NCBI GenBank assembly: GCA_017539165.1
Contig: JAFYHN010000058.1
Span: 1 to 42,778, forward strand
Origin: Eubacterium sp.
GTDB taxonomy: Bacteria; Bacillota; Clostridia; Lachnospirales; Lachnospiraceae
Length of the DNA stretch: 42,778 nt
Reading direction: 5' to 3'
Positions 7,015-14,081 of this stretch are shown here, piece by piece. Position 1 is the stretch's first letter. Each line of letters opens with the position of its first letter. Both the position numbers and the translations under genes were made by a program. The notes beneath the pieces were generated by a model, which was not told where the DNA came from, searched no databases, and worked only from the letters and a program-made list of their open reading frames with translations.

Positions 7015-7962
7015 CTAAAATATCGGTAAATCTTCAACATCAACTACTTTCTTCTCAACCTTTTCTTCCGGCTTGGAGAAAGATTCATCTGTATAATATC
7101 TGTCTATGCTTTTAGGCAGCTGTTTAAGTGCGTTGAATTTATTCCGGTCGATTCCTGTTCTCAGCCATTCCTTGAACATTCCATCAAGCATACCTGAATC
7201 ATATCTGGTCAGCCTGAAGTAATAAACATTCATCACAGGATTCTCACCCTCTTTCCACTTCAACCGGTCAAGGAGAAATCTTTTGAAATCAATAAAAGGA
7301 TTCCCATCTTCACAGGATGCTATGAACTCCCCATAAATATTCGGAAATGTTTTTCTGAAACATCTTAACCATCTGGTCCAGTCTACCATTTCATACCAGA
7401 ATGAAAGCTGCATATGTTTCATCTTGAACCATTTGTTACAGAATGATTCAGCTTCTTTCCTGAACAAAGCATTGGTTTCATCTTTAAGTTTACCGATGGT
7501 TATGTCTGAATTATAGTTGTATGACATCTTAGGTTCATTCACGAACTTCATGAAATTACTGTCGAAACAACCATCAGGATTAAACTTTACTGAACCTTCA
7601 AAGAAAGTTGCAAAAGAAATATCATCAAGAAACTTTTTATTGAAAGGCATACGGTCCTTGCTCTTGGCAAGTTCATAATGGTCAAGGGAACCTATTACTA
7701 TATTCCTGACCATCTGCCAAGAACCTTTGACAGCCTTTACCTGTTCATTCACTCTGTCCAAATCAAACTGATTAATCCGGGAATAAACGAAATTGTGGCG
7801 GAGAAAAGTTCCGTCATACAATTCCTTTATGAAAGCTGCATTTCTCGCATAAACAGGACTTTCAGGTTTGGGATTGTTGTTCCTTAAATGAATGAGCATA
7901 TAATTTATAATGCTTTTTACATGAGGGTCATATACAGGACCATCATCAAATAAAGGTGTCAT
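7015..7962 (-). CDS. Unknown replication-region protein with SSB-like acidic tail
   Basis: 315 residues, no family recognised. The protein is rich in aromatic residues (for example KWFKMKHMQLSFWYEMVDW, about 180-198) and predicted alpha-helical, without obvious catalytic motifs. The last residues, VVDVEDLPIF, follow a charged linker and resemble the acidic-hydrophobic C-terminal tip of single-stranded DNA binding proteins (DDDIPF type), which recruits replication partners. It sits between the Rep-like primase and the helicase, so a role in replisome loading is plausible but inferred. Start ATG 7962 has AGGAG about 7 bases upstream. Confidence 0.6.
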   Translation of the reverse strand: MTPLFDDGPVYDPHVKSIINYMLIHLRNNNPKPESPVYARNAAFIKELYDGTFLRHNFVYSRINQFDLDRVNEQVKAVKGSWQMVRNIVIGSLDHYELAKSKDRMPFNKKFLDDISFATFFEGSVKFNPDGCFDSNFMKFVNEPKMSYNYNSDITIGKLKDETNALFRKEAESFCNKWFKMKHMQLSFWYEMVDWTRWLRCFRKTFPNIYGEFIASCEDGNPFIDFKRFLLDRLKWKEGENPVMNVYYFRLTRYDSGMLDGMFKEWLRTGIDRNKFNALKQLPKSIDRYYTDESFSKPEEKVEKKVVDVEDLPIF

Positions 7963-7970
7963 ATAAACTC

Positions 7971-9581
7971 CTAGGCAATGTATCTTGTTTCAAGTTCATG
8001 ATTCCCGGCAAGTGGAATATCATAATTTACAGCATGACCATATTCTTCTGCAACTCTGCTGTAGTCCATCCATTTCCATTTGATTTTAGATTCTCCGAAT
8101 CTCATCTTCATCAGTTTTATTTTATCTGAAATCTCTGCAATGATTTCTTCCCAAGGTCTGTACCCGCCGAATTTCATTGCTGAGTTCTTGAACCAAGTAA
8201 CAGTTTTTACAGTATCCATTACCATGAATATTGCCATATAGGAATATAAGGTTACCCTAGACATTCCGAATATTTTAGCAATCTCAGAGATACTGTAATC
8301 CTGAGATACAAGTTCCACAAATCTTTTCTTCAGCCTTTTAGCCTGTTTTATTTTTTCTGAACGCTGATTTCTGTTCCAGTAGATAGAGCTTTTCCATTGA
8401 CCACTTGTAGTATCAATGTCCTTATAATTATCAACTGACCAAGCATAAAGTGAATGAACCTGAGATATGATTTCCTTGTCAGAGTGTGGTTCTTTAAGAC
8501 ACTTGTCAGCTATCTCCATCTTTACAGACAGCAGATAATTCTCAAGGGAACTTTCTGTCGGAGTACAGCCATTCCTCATATTCTGCCATACCCATTCCCT
8601 TGCATAAATCATCGTCAGTTTATGCCTTGACAGTTCAGGATTCTTTTCATCAATGTCATGTATCTCAAGATTTATGTTTTTTCTCAGGACTATATTGTTC
8701 TTATCAAGGAACCTTATATAATCAGCCAGTTCATTCCCGGTCGGTTTCTTTTCCCTTAAACTCACATAAGTATTGTTTATGAAAAGATAAGATTCCTGTG
8801 AATCTGAGTAAGGATTGCGGCACAAAGTACCCTGATAATAAAGGTCTGTGCCGGAATATATGTCCTTGAAATATCTTGCAAGTCTTTTAAGGGTTCTTGA
8901 ATAGACAAGATGATTATCTTCATTTCTTTTTACGGTAGGAATGTATTTCCCATTGGAATTCTGTTCTTTAAGGTCAATGTATTTCACCATAACCGGTGAT
9001 TTAAGGTAAAACTGTATCTGCCAGTGTCCTGTTGAGATATGTCTTGTACAGACACATTCAGGAATGTCCTTTGCAGCTTTAAGTTTATCAAAGAATGTCT
9101 TTACATCAATCCTTTCATCAATATCTACTGTGAAAAGGTCTTTTCTCATTGATGATTTGCCGCACTCTACAAGCGGGAACATTGAATATCTGCTGAATAT
9201 GTTCATCAGGCTCTGAAACTGATGTTCTTTAGGTCTTGGAATGTCTGTAGTGTGGACACGCATAGGTTCTCCACGCTTAGTCATCTTTACCAAGAATGTA
9301 GTCTGCATTGCATCAGCAAGTTTTTCATACTTGGTTTCATAGACTTCAGAATTACCGATTAAATCAGGGTCTTTTACCATCTTGAAAGGGTTAGTTACCA
9401 TGGTAAACCTGATTTTGTTGCATGTATATTTCACAGATTCTTTCATTAATTTTTCCCAATATGTCAGACTTTCTGCTGTTCTACAGGAAGGCTTATACTT
9501 AATATTAGAATCTAAAAGATTTTCAGAATTTGCGTGATTTTCTAGGGATTTTATTATATTATTGTTATTAGTCATATACAT
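7971..9581 (-). CDS. Rep-like primase / replication initiator (AEP, ColE2-Rep type)
   Basis: 536 residues. FTVDID (150-155) fits the hhDhD metal motif of archaeo-eukaryotic primases, STGHWQIQF (183-191) fits motif II (s-x-H), and GTLCRNPYSD (251-260) resembles the NP-containing segment of the ColE2 RepA/replicase family. A helical region (about 320-385) could be PriCT-like and a helix-turn-helix follows (SISEIAKIFGMSRVTLYSY, 430-448). Such proteins both bind an origin and make the primer. The gene is the first of the leftward operon and faces a divergent intergenic region with a dyad. A DnaG-type primase is encoded separately at 12179. Assignment is by motif only. Confidence 0.6.
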   Translation of the reverse strand: MYMTNNNNIIKSLENHANSENLLDSNIKYKPSCRTAESLTYWEKLMKESVKYTCNKIRFTMVTNPFKMVKDPDLIGNSEVYETKYEKLADAMQTTFLVKMTKRGEPMRVHTTDIPRPKEHQFQSLMNIFSRYSMFPLVECGKSSMRKDLFTVDIDERIDVKTFFDKLKAAKDIPECVCTRHISTGHWQIQFYLKSPVMVKYIDLKEQNSNGKYIPTVKRNEDNHLVYSRTLKRLARYFKDIYSGTDLYYQGTLCRNPYSDSQESYLFINNTYVSLREKKPTGNELADYIRFLDKNNIVLRKNINLEIHDIDEKNPELSRHKLTMIYAREWVWQNMRNGCTPTESSLENYLLSVKMEIADKCLKEPHSDKEIISQVHSLYAWSVDNYKDIDTTSGQWKSSIYWNRNQRSEKIKQAKRLKKRFVELVSQDYSISEIAKIFGMSRVTLYSYMAIFMVMDTVKTVTWFKNSAMKFGGYRPWEEIIAEISDKIKLMKMRFGESKIKWKWMDYSRVAEEYGHAVNYDIPLAGNHELETRYIA

Positions 9582-9603
9582 ATCTTGCCTTGTGTATTGA
9601 TTA

Positions 9604-9638
9604 GGGAAAGACAGATATTCACAGTATCTGTAATTCCC
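9604..9638. repeat. Dyad in divergent intergenic region (operator or origin candidate)
   Basis: Arms of 14 bases (9604-9617 and 9625-9638) match at 12 positions around a 7-base spacer; the core ACAGATA/TATCTGT is perfect. It lies between the Rep-like gene (leftward) and the coiled-coil gene (rightward). There is no T tract, so an operator or initiator site is likelier than a terminator. Confidence 0.5.
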
Positions 9639-9679
9639 GATGTATTAGAATATATAAGTCTTGAGATATATTTACTGTC

Positions 9680-9685
9680 TATAAT
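9680..9685 (+). promoter_or_regulatory. -10 box for the rightward operon
   Basis: TATAAT 20 bases before the ATG at 9705, with AAGGAG between. The -35 is poor (TCTTGA at 9658-9663, 16 bp away). Confidence 0.4.
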
Positions 9686-9704
9686 TAAAAAGAAGGAGCA
9701 ATTC

Positions 9705-10106
9705 ATGGCAGAAGAAAAAACATTTGAATCAAAAGAAATTCTCAAAACCCCGGTAGACACATCGAATCCTGATGAAGTTCTTGCTGCAATCGAAAAGATT
9801 CTCAGCACAAAAGACGACCCCAAGATGAAGCTGTTCGTACTTGGAGAACTTCTGGAACAGAATAAGAACCAGACAATCTATGACCTCAAGGGTGAAATCA
9901 ATAACCTGTGCAAACGCATTTCCAATCAGCGTAAGTACATCAATAAGATAAAGAAATCCCTTAAATCTGCTCAGGTTAAAACCATGCAGACTACAAATAC
10001 CCTGAACAGTATTTCCAAGAAAATAGATGATGTTGCTTATCAGAAAGCTCAGAAGAACTGGGATAATCAGCATAAGAAAGTCTATTATGTCAGAAAGAAA
10101 AAGTAG
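9705..10106 (+). CDS. Small coiled-coil, basic-tailed protein
   Basis: 133 residues from ATG 9705, chosen because AAGGAG lies about 8 bases upstream; the open frame extends further back without a ribosome site. The N-terminal 50 residues are acidic. A predicted coiled coil (about 55-115) is rich in Asn, Lys and Gln, and the last residues are basic (YYVRKKK). There is no recognised family. First gene of the rightward block and followed by its own strong terminator, so it forms a single-gene transcript. A DNA-binding or scaffold role is possible but unproven. Confidence 0.7.
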   Translation: MAEEKTFESKEILKTPVDTSNPDEVLAAIEKILSTKDDPKMKLFVLGELLEQNKNQTIYDLKGEINNLCKRISNQRKYINKIKKSLKSAQVKTMQTTNTLNSISKKIDDVAYQKAQKNWDNQHKKVYYVRKKK

Positions 10107-10146
10107 GATTACAGTCATATAAAATCCTTATGTTATATTAAGATTG

Positions 10147-10186
10147 GCACTACCAAACCAGTACATCCTTTTGGTAGTGCTTTTTT
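10147..10186 (+). terminator. Rho-independent terminator
   Basis: 11-bp stem GCACTACCAAA/TTTGGTAGTGC (10147-10157 with 10170-10180) followed by six T (10181-10186). Confidence 0.9.
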
Positions 10187-10300
10187 ATTTTAATTTTACC
10201 TGTATAAGACCTATATTATTCATATTAGGGGTTTACACTTATGATAGTTTTTTATGTATTTCTTAATAAATCTATTATTAAAACATAAGGAGAATCATAA

Positions 10301-11278
10301 ATGACTAGTAGTGAATTATGGGATATGCTGGTTAGTATAGCCAAGAGAGATAAGAAGTTTCCTAAGTCAGAAACATTGTCTGCATATTCTAAAGTACCTG
10401 ATGACATCATAAAGAAAGTTTATAAGAGATGGATGTTGGAAGGTAAACTTGAAAAGAAAGGAGATACTTTTATATTTACTGATAATGCAATACAATCAGA
10501 AATTGTGGAAGATGAAGAAAAGCTGCCGGTAAGACCTGCAATGAAACCGTCAGTAAGAAAAAAGATAGAACAGCAGAACACTATCATTCTCAGGGTTATA
10601 AAAATTGTGGTAGGAATCATAGGTGCAATACTTACCTGTGTATCAATCCATTTTACATTTCAGTTCAATAAACTCGGCATGACAGCTTTCTGGGGAATGA
10701 TGCTGTCCGTATCAGTTGTCTGCTTTATGGCATTTGCATTTACAATCAAGTCTTATGTAAACAAAAGATTGACCGGGATATTCATTGTAGTTCTATGGGT
10801 CCTCGGAATTTCATATTCTGTCTTTACAGCTGTAAGCGGTCAGTTTAATGACTTCAGAAAGTATACAGCTTCCGACAGTTCAGTTCAGGTTGAAAGTAAA
10901 AATAAGATTTATGAAAGTCAGCTTAAAGCACTTGAGAAGAAACAGACTGAACTTCTGCATTGGAGAGAACAGGAAACTGAGTATTCTCTTAATCCTGACC
11001 TCAAGGTTGAGAATCCGGTTACTTGGGTAAAAATTCAGAATGGTGTTGAAGAACTCAGGGAAGTTGAAAGTAATATCACAGATGTTCAGGAAAAGCTGCT
11101 GAACAATATCAATACAGATGTAGTACTTGAGGAAACAGTATATAACTGGCTGTCTGGTTTCTTGGGAATAAGTGCTGACATCATCCAGTTCATAATCATT
11201 CTGTTCCCGGCTTTATTTATAGACTTATGTTCAACAGTCTGCTTTACATTTACCTTTGGCAAGGAAAATACCCTCTAA
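10301..11278 (+). CDS. Winged-helix N-terminus fused to a four-pass membrane protein
   Basis: 325 residues. Residues 1-62 look like a compact winged-helix domain (SELWDMLVSIAKRDKKFP, then a wing KLEKKGDTFIFTD). Hydrophobic segments follow at about 95-120, 127-149, 157-178 and 288-315. Between segments 3 and 4 lies a charged coiled-coil region (about 195-275). This suggests an inner-membrane protein with a cytoplasmic DNA- or protein-binding head. No family is recognised; anchoring DNA or replication at the membrane, or superinfection control, are possible roles. ATG 10301 has AAGGAG 9 bases upstream. A long inverted repeat follows the stop. Confidence 0.7.
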   Translation: MTSSELWDMLVSIAKRDKKFPKSETLSAYSKVPDDIIKKVYKRWMLEGKLEKKGDTFIFTDNAIQSEIVEDEEKLPVRPAMKPSVRKKIEQQNTIILRVIKIVVGIIGAILTCVSIHFTFQFNKLGMTAFWGMMLSVSVVCFMAFAFTIKSYVNKRLTGIFIVVLWVLGISYSVFTAVSGQFNDFRKYTASDSSVQVESKNKIYESQLKALEKKQTELLHWREQETEYSLNPDLKVENPVTWVKIQNGVEELREVESNITDVQEKLLNNINTDVVLEETVYNWLSGFLGISADIIQFIIILFPALFIDLCSTVCFTFTFGKENTL

Positions 11279-11295
11279 AACCCACCTAGGATTGA

Positions 11296-11359
11296 TTTTG
11301 AGAAGACTTTTCAGACATTTTGAGTAATTATTCAATTTCAGTTAAAAGTCTTCTCAAAA
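11296..11359. repeat. Perfect 16-bp inverted repeat
   Basis: TTTTGAGAAGACTTTT (11296-11311) and AAAAGTCTTCTCAAAA (11344-11359), separated by 32 bases. No T tract follows, so it is not a standard terminator. The right arm overlaps the spacer of a possible promoter with TATAAT at 11364-11369, so a repressor or activator site is possible. Confidence 0.75.
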
Positions 11360-11417
11360 CGCATATAATCGCTTATAGCACAGGTTTCTATAATTATAAT
11401 AAGAAGGAGCAAAAACT

Positions 11418-11642
11418 ATGAGTACTAAAGTTAGTTATTCAAACAAAAATCTAAAACTTACTCTTGATGATAGAAATTATCGTATCGAAGTTGAGGCTGT
11501 TGCTGATTATTGGTATCAGCCTTGTGTGATGTATTTTGCAGATGGAACTTGGGGTTGTCTGAAAAGGAGGAAGACAATTGAGAAGGACTTGGAATTAGAC
11601 CTTATACTCAAACACCCTGAATATAAAGATTTTACAATATGA
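11418..11642 (+). CDS. Small hypothetical protein (74 aa)
   Basis: 74 residues, beta-rich by pattern (KNLKLTLDDRNYRIEVEAVAD) with a Trp/Tyr-rich middle. No family recognised. AAGGAG lies 9 bases before ATG 11418. First of three tightly packed small genes; its stop overlaps an ATG (ATGA). Two TATAAT boxes (11364-11369, 11389-11394) lie upstream near the 16-bp inverted repeat. Probably an accessory or host-takeover gene. Confidence 0.7.
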   Translation: MSTKVSYSNKNLKLTLDDRNYRIEVEAVADYWYQPCVMYFADGTWGCLKRRKTIEKDLELDLILKHPEYKDFTI

Positions 11643-11653
11643 GAGGAAATGTG

Positions 11654-11866
11654 ATGAAATTCAAAGAACTTAAACCAATTATCATGCCGAGTTATCTCAC
11701 AATATTTGAATCATTTCCTACGTTTAATGTTTTAAGAAAAGAACATATGACAATAAATGATTCTGATGAACCTACTGAATGGGATGACTATGAAGTTGAT
11801 ATAATCTCAGGTAAAGCTGATTGTGCTTTGTATATCTATCTTAAACATAAGGAAGGTGCTATATGA
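11654..11866 (+). CDS. Small acidic hypothetical protein (70 aa)
   Basis: 70 residues from ATG 11654, chosen over ATG 11639 because GAGAGGA lies upstream of it at normal spacing; the earlier ATG overlaps the previous stop. Acidic middle (NDSDEPTEWDDYEVD). No family recognised. Its TGA overlaps the ATG of the next gene, so the three small genes are translationally coupled. Confidence 0.65.
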   Translation: MKFKELKPIIMPSYLTIFESFPTFNVLRKEHMTINDSDEPTEWDDYEVDIISGKADCALYIYLKHKEGAI

Positions 11867-12147
11867 CACTAACACAAGAAGACGCAAAGAAATGGCTGCC
11901 GTTTATTCAGGCTGTTGCTGAGGGTAAAGAGATACTGATGTGGACAGGTTTAATGGAGTCTGTAGACCCTGTAAAAGAAGGACATGGTTTTTATTCAACA
12001 GAACATTCATTTAAGGACCCTAATGGTAATCGTTATGCTTCACTAAAAGAAACTGAATATCAATCTTTAGGAAATATGATTGTATTTAATCATGGGAATA
12101 AAGAACCTATATACAATCCTGAACTGTATTTTAAGATTAAAGAATAG
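11863..12147 (+). CDS. Small hypothetical protein (94 aa)
   Basis: 94 residues starting at the ATGA overlap with the previous gene (GGAAGG upstream). It resembles small phage proteins of the general pattern EDAKKWLPFIQAVAEGKEI followed by a beta-rich half (YFKIKE at the end), often found as uncharacterised accessory genes. No function can be assigned. Followed 31 bases later by the primase gene. Confidence 0.7.
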   Translation: MTLTQEDAKKWLPFIQAVAEGKEILMWTGLMESVDPVKEGHGFYSTEHSFKDPNGNRYASLKETEYQSLGNMIVFNHGNKEPIYNPELYFKIKE

Positions 12148-12178
12148 CCGGGTTTTCTCAGGATTCTAACATTATAAT

Positions 12179-13090
12179 ATGGCAATAGATTTCAAAAGAC
12201 TTTTCAACGATACAGGTATTCCCCACAGAGATGATGAAAAACGCAGCTGGATTCATGTAAACTGTCCATTCTGTAAGAACCCGGCTGATACTCATTTCAA
12301 TGGTGGTTTCTATCAGCTCAACCCGCATTTCTATTGCTGGAGATGTGGTTCACATTCACATTATGATGCTGTTGCAAAAGTTCTGAATATTTCCATATCT
12401 CAGGTAAAAGAACTTTTTGATACATATAATTACATCAGCAAGGAGAAAGCTCCTGTCAGAATAGCCAGAGGTCAGAATCTGGAACTTCCGGGTTATCGAC
12501 TTGATGACAATGAAAAGGAATATCTGTCTGGTCGTGGATTTGACCCTGATTATCTTCAGTCCAAATTTCATATAAGGGGTGGAGGAACCATAGGAGAATG
12601 GTCTTACAGAATCCTGATTCCGATTTATTATCATGATGTTCTGGTAAGTTGGACTGGTCGTTCAATTCTTTCAAAGGACTATCAGAAAGAACATAAAATT
12701 CCAAGATATAAAAATCTGTCCATTGAACAGTCTGTCATAAATCCTAAAGAGATTTTCTTTAATCTTGATAACTGTGATAAAGATAAAGTTATACTTGTTG
12801 AAGGTCCGTTTGATGTACTTAGGATGGGTGATGATACAATTTGCAGCTTGGGAACTTCCGTAACAAGAGAACAGGAACTGTTTCTCAAGAATCATTTCAA
12901 AAAAGTATTCATAGCTTTTGATAATGAACCGGCAGCTCAGGAGAAAGCAAGACATTTAGGAATGAACCTGAACTCTGCCGGAATGAAAGTTGAAGTAGTT
13001 AATATATGTGAGGATTTTAACAAGAATGACCCCGGTGAATTGACAGAAAATGAAGTCTTGCAGATTAAAAAAGAATTAGAATTTTTATAA
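12179..13090 (+). CDS. DnaG-type DNA primase
   Basis: 303 residues. The N-terminal zinc finger has CPFC (29-32) and CWRC (53-56), typical of CHC2/T7 gp4-type primases. The TOPRIM core shows VILVEGPFDV (204-213; catalytic Glu in EGPFD) and a VFIAFDNEPA segment (243-252) in place of the usual D-x-D. It is shorter than cellular DnaG because the helicase-binding C-terminus is absent. It should prime lagging-strand synthesis with the DnaB-like helicase at 4975. No Shine-Dalgarno precedes ATG 12179; instead TTCTAACATTATAAT abuts it, like the 15-mers at 878 and 6400. Confidence 0.9.
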   Translation: MAIDFKRLFNDTGIPHRDDEKRSWIHVNCPFCKNPADTHFNGGFYQLNPHFYCWRCGSHSHYDAVAKVLNISISQVKELFDTYNYISKEKAPVRIARGQNLELPGYRLDDNEKEYLSGRGFDPDYLQSKFHIRGGGTIGEWSYRILIPIYYHDVLVSWTGRSILSKDYQKEHKIPRYKNLSIEQSVINPKEIFFNLDNCDKDKVILVEGPFDVLRMGDDTICSLGTSVTREQELFLKNHFKKVFIAFDNEPAAQEKARHLGMNLNSAGMKVEVVNICEDFNKNDPGELTENEVLQIKKELEFL

Positions 13091-13099
13091 TTTTTTTGC

Positions 13100-13128
13100 T
13101 TGACTTTTGTTTTACTATCTATTATAAT
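13100..13128 (+). promoter_or_regulatory. Sigma70-type promoter of the lipoprotein gene
   Basis: TTGACT (13100-13105), 17 bp, TATAAT (13123-13128). The spacer and -10 (TGTTTTACTATCTnTTATAAT, n=A) match the promoter at 30135-30162. Confidence 0.9.
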
Positions 13129-13170
13129 TATATATAGAAAGGGTTGAGAAAGACCCTTTAAGGAGCTTTT

Positions 13171-13770
13171 ATGAAAAAACTTATTTTTGCCCTTCTGGGT
13201 ACTTTGGTTCTGGTTTCCTGTAAACCAGCTGTTGGTGGCAATGATGATGAAAAAATCATTGAAGAAACAAGAGTTGAAACACCTGCTGAAACACCTGCTG
13301 AAACACCTGCTGAAGCACCTGTTGAAACTCCAAAAGAAGATGAACCTGAAGTTCCACCATATAACCCTTGGGTTCAGGTTGTTGCTGATGAAGATTCAGA
13401 ATCAGGAATCGCTTACTTCTTTATTGACCGCCGGGTTTCAAATCCACTTGCTGAACTTGTTGCTGATGAAAAAATCCAACTTGAACTTGTTTGTAGAAAA
13501 ACAAACAATCGTGCAGACAGATATTTTGGTCCTGCTGATGATGGTGCAGAAGTCATTAAGGTTTATAAGGTTTTTGTAAACAAAGACAAAGTTTCTGACA
13601 GCATTTATCTTGAAGATGAAAGTCTCATTACCACTTCAAGTAATGGTTCTAGTCCTTTCCGTTTTAAGATTTCCAAGACTGACGGTATATGGGTTATGAG
13701 TATTGTTAATACGATTTATGACTCTCCAAATGATAGAGCCTTGAAATTCTTCAATACCTATTATGAGTAA
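13171..13770 (+). CDS. Phage-encoded lipoprotein (moron)
   Basis: 199 residues. The signal peptide MKKLIFALLGTLVLVSC has a lipobox LVSC with the lipidated Cys at 17. A low-complexity linker of ETPA repeats (about 35-55, five 12-base units at 13276-13335) leads to a globular beta-rich domain (about 65-199). It would be exported and anchored in the membrane facing the periplasm or surface. It stands alone with a consensus host promoter and a strong terminator, so it can be expressed outside the lytic programme. Superinfection exclusion or altered host surface are plausible roles. AAGGAG precedes ATG 13171. Confidence 0.85.
   Translation: MKKLIFALLGTLVLVSCKPAVGGNDDEKIIEETRVETPAETPAETPAEAPVETPKEDEPEVPPYNPWVQVVADEDSESGIAYFFIDRRVSNPLAELVADEKIQLELVCRKTNNRADRYFGPADDGAEVIKVYKVFVNKDKVSDSIYLEDESLITTSSNGSSPFRFKISKTDGIWVMSIVNTIYDSPNDRALKFFNTYYE
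13276..13335 (+). repeat. 12-bp tandem repeat in the lipoprotein gene
   Basis: Five 12-base units coding ETPA-like repeats; the first three (GAAACACCTGCT) are identical. Unit loss or gain keeps the frame and changes only linker length. Confidence 0.85.
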
Positions 13771-13790
13771 TCAGTACTCTTAATATAAAA

Positions 13791-13818
13791 AGACCGGCTT
13801 TCTTGCCGGTCTTTTTTT
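13791..13818. terminator. Bidirectional terminator
   Basis: AGACCGGC/GCCGGTCT stem (13791-13798 with 13805-13812), T tract to the right and A tract to the left. It separates the convergent lipoprotein gene and the 13817-14077 gene. Confidence 0.9.
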
Positions 13819-14077
13819 AATTGTTTCTTGGGATTTTTATATCAAGATGTAGGAAGTAATAATTTGAAGATGTCTGTTTAAGGACATTTTTAGGTGTAAA
13901 GACAATATTCTTGAGAACTTCCGTTTCATAATAAATCTTAAAATGTTCAGTTATCTGGTCGAACATATTCTGGTCCATAATGATTCCACATTCAGCATAG
14001 TTTCTGTAAACCGGCTTACTGGTTTCATCTGTAACCCTTTCACCATTTCCAATCATGAATCCATTATCCCAAACCAT
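13817..14077 (-). CDS. Small tail-operon protein (86 aa), unknown
   Basis: 86 residues, last gene of the leftward tail operon, 4 bases after the fibre-like gene and ending in the bidirectional terminator. It begins MVWDNGFMIGNGERV and is predicted alpha/beta. An AGGAT ribosome site lies about 8 bases before ATG 14077. No family recognised; from position it may be a fibre- or baseplate-associated protein or chaperone. Confidence 0.6.
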   Translation of the reverse strand: MVWDNGFMIGNGERVTDETSKPVYRNYAECGIIMDQNMFDQITEHFKIYYETEVLKNIVFTPKNVLKQTSSNYYFLHLDIKIPRNN

Positions 14078-14081
14078 AGAA

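Noticed and set aside
9585-9704. 40-residue N-terminal extension of the coiled-coil gene
   Set aside because: It would cross the dyad and the -10 box; the ATG at 9705 has an excellent AAGGAG.
11639-11653. ATG at 11639 as start of the second small gene
   Set aside because: It overlaps the previous stop without a ribosome site, while the in-frame ATG at 11654 has GAGAGGA upstream.
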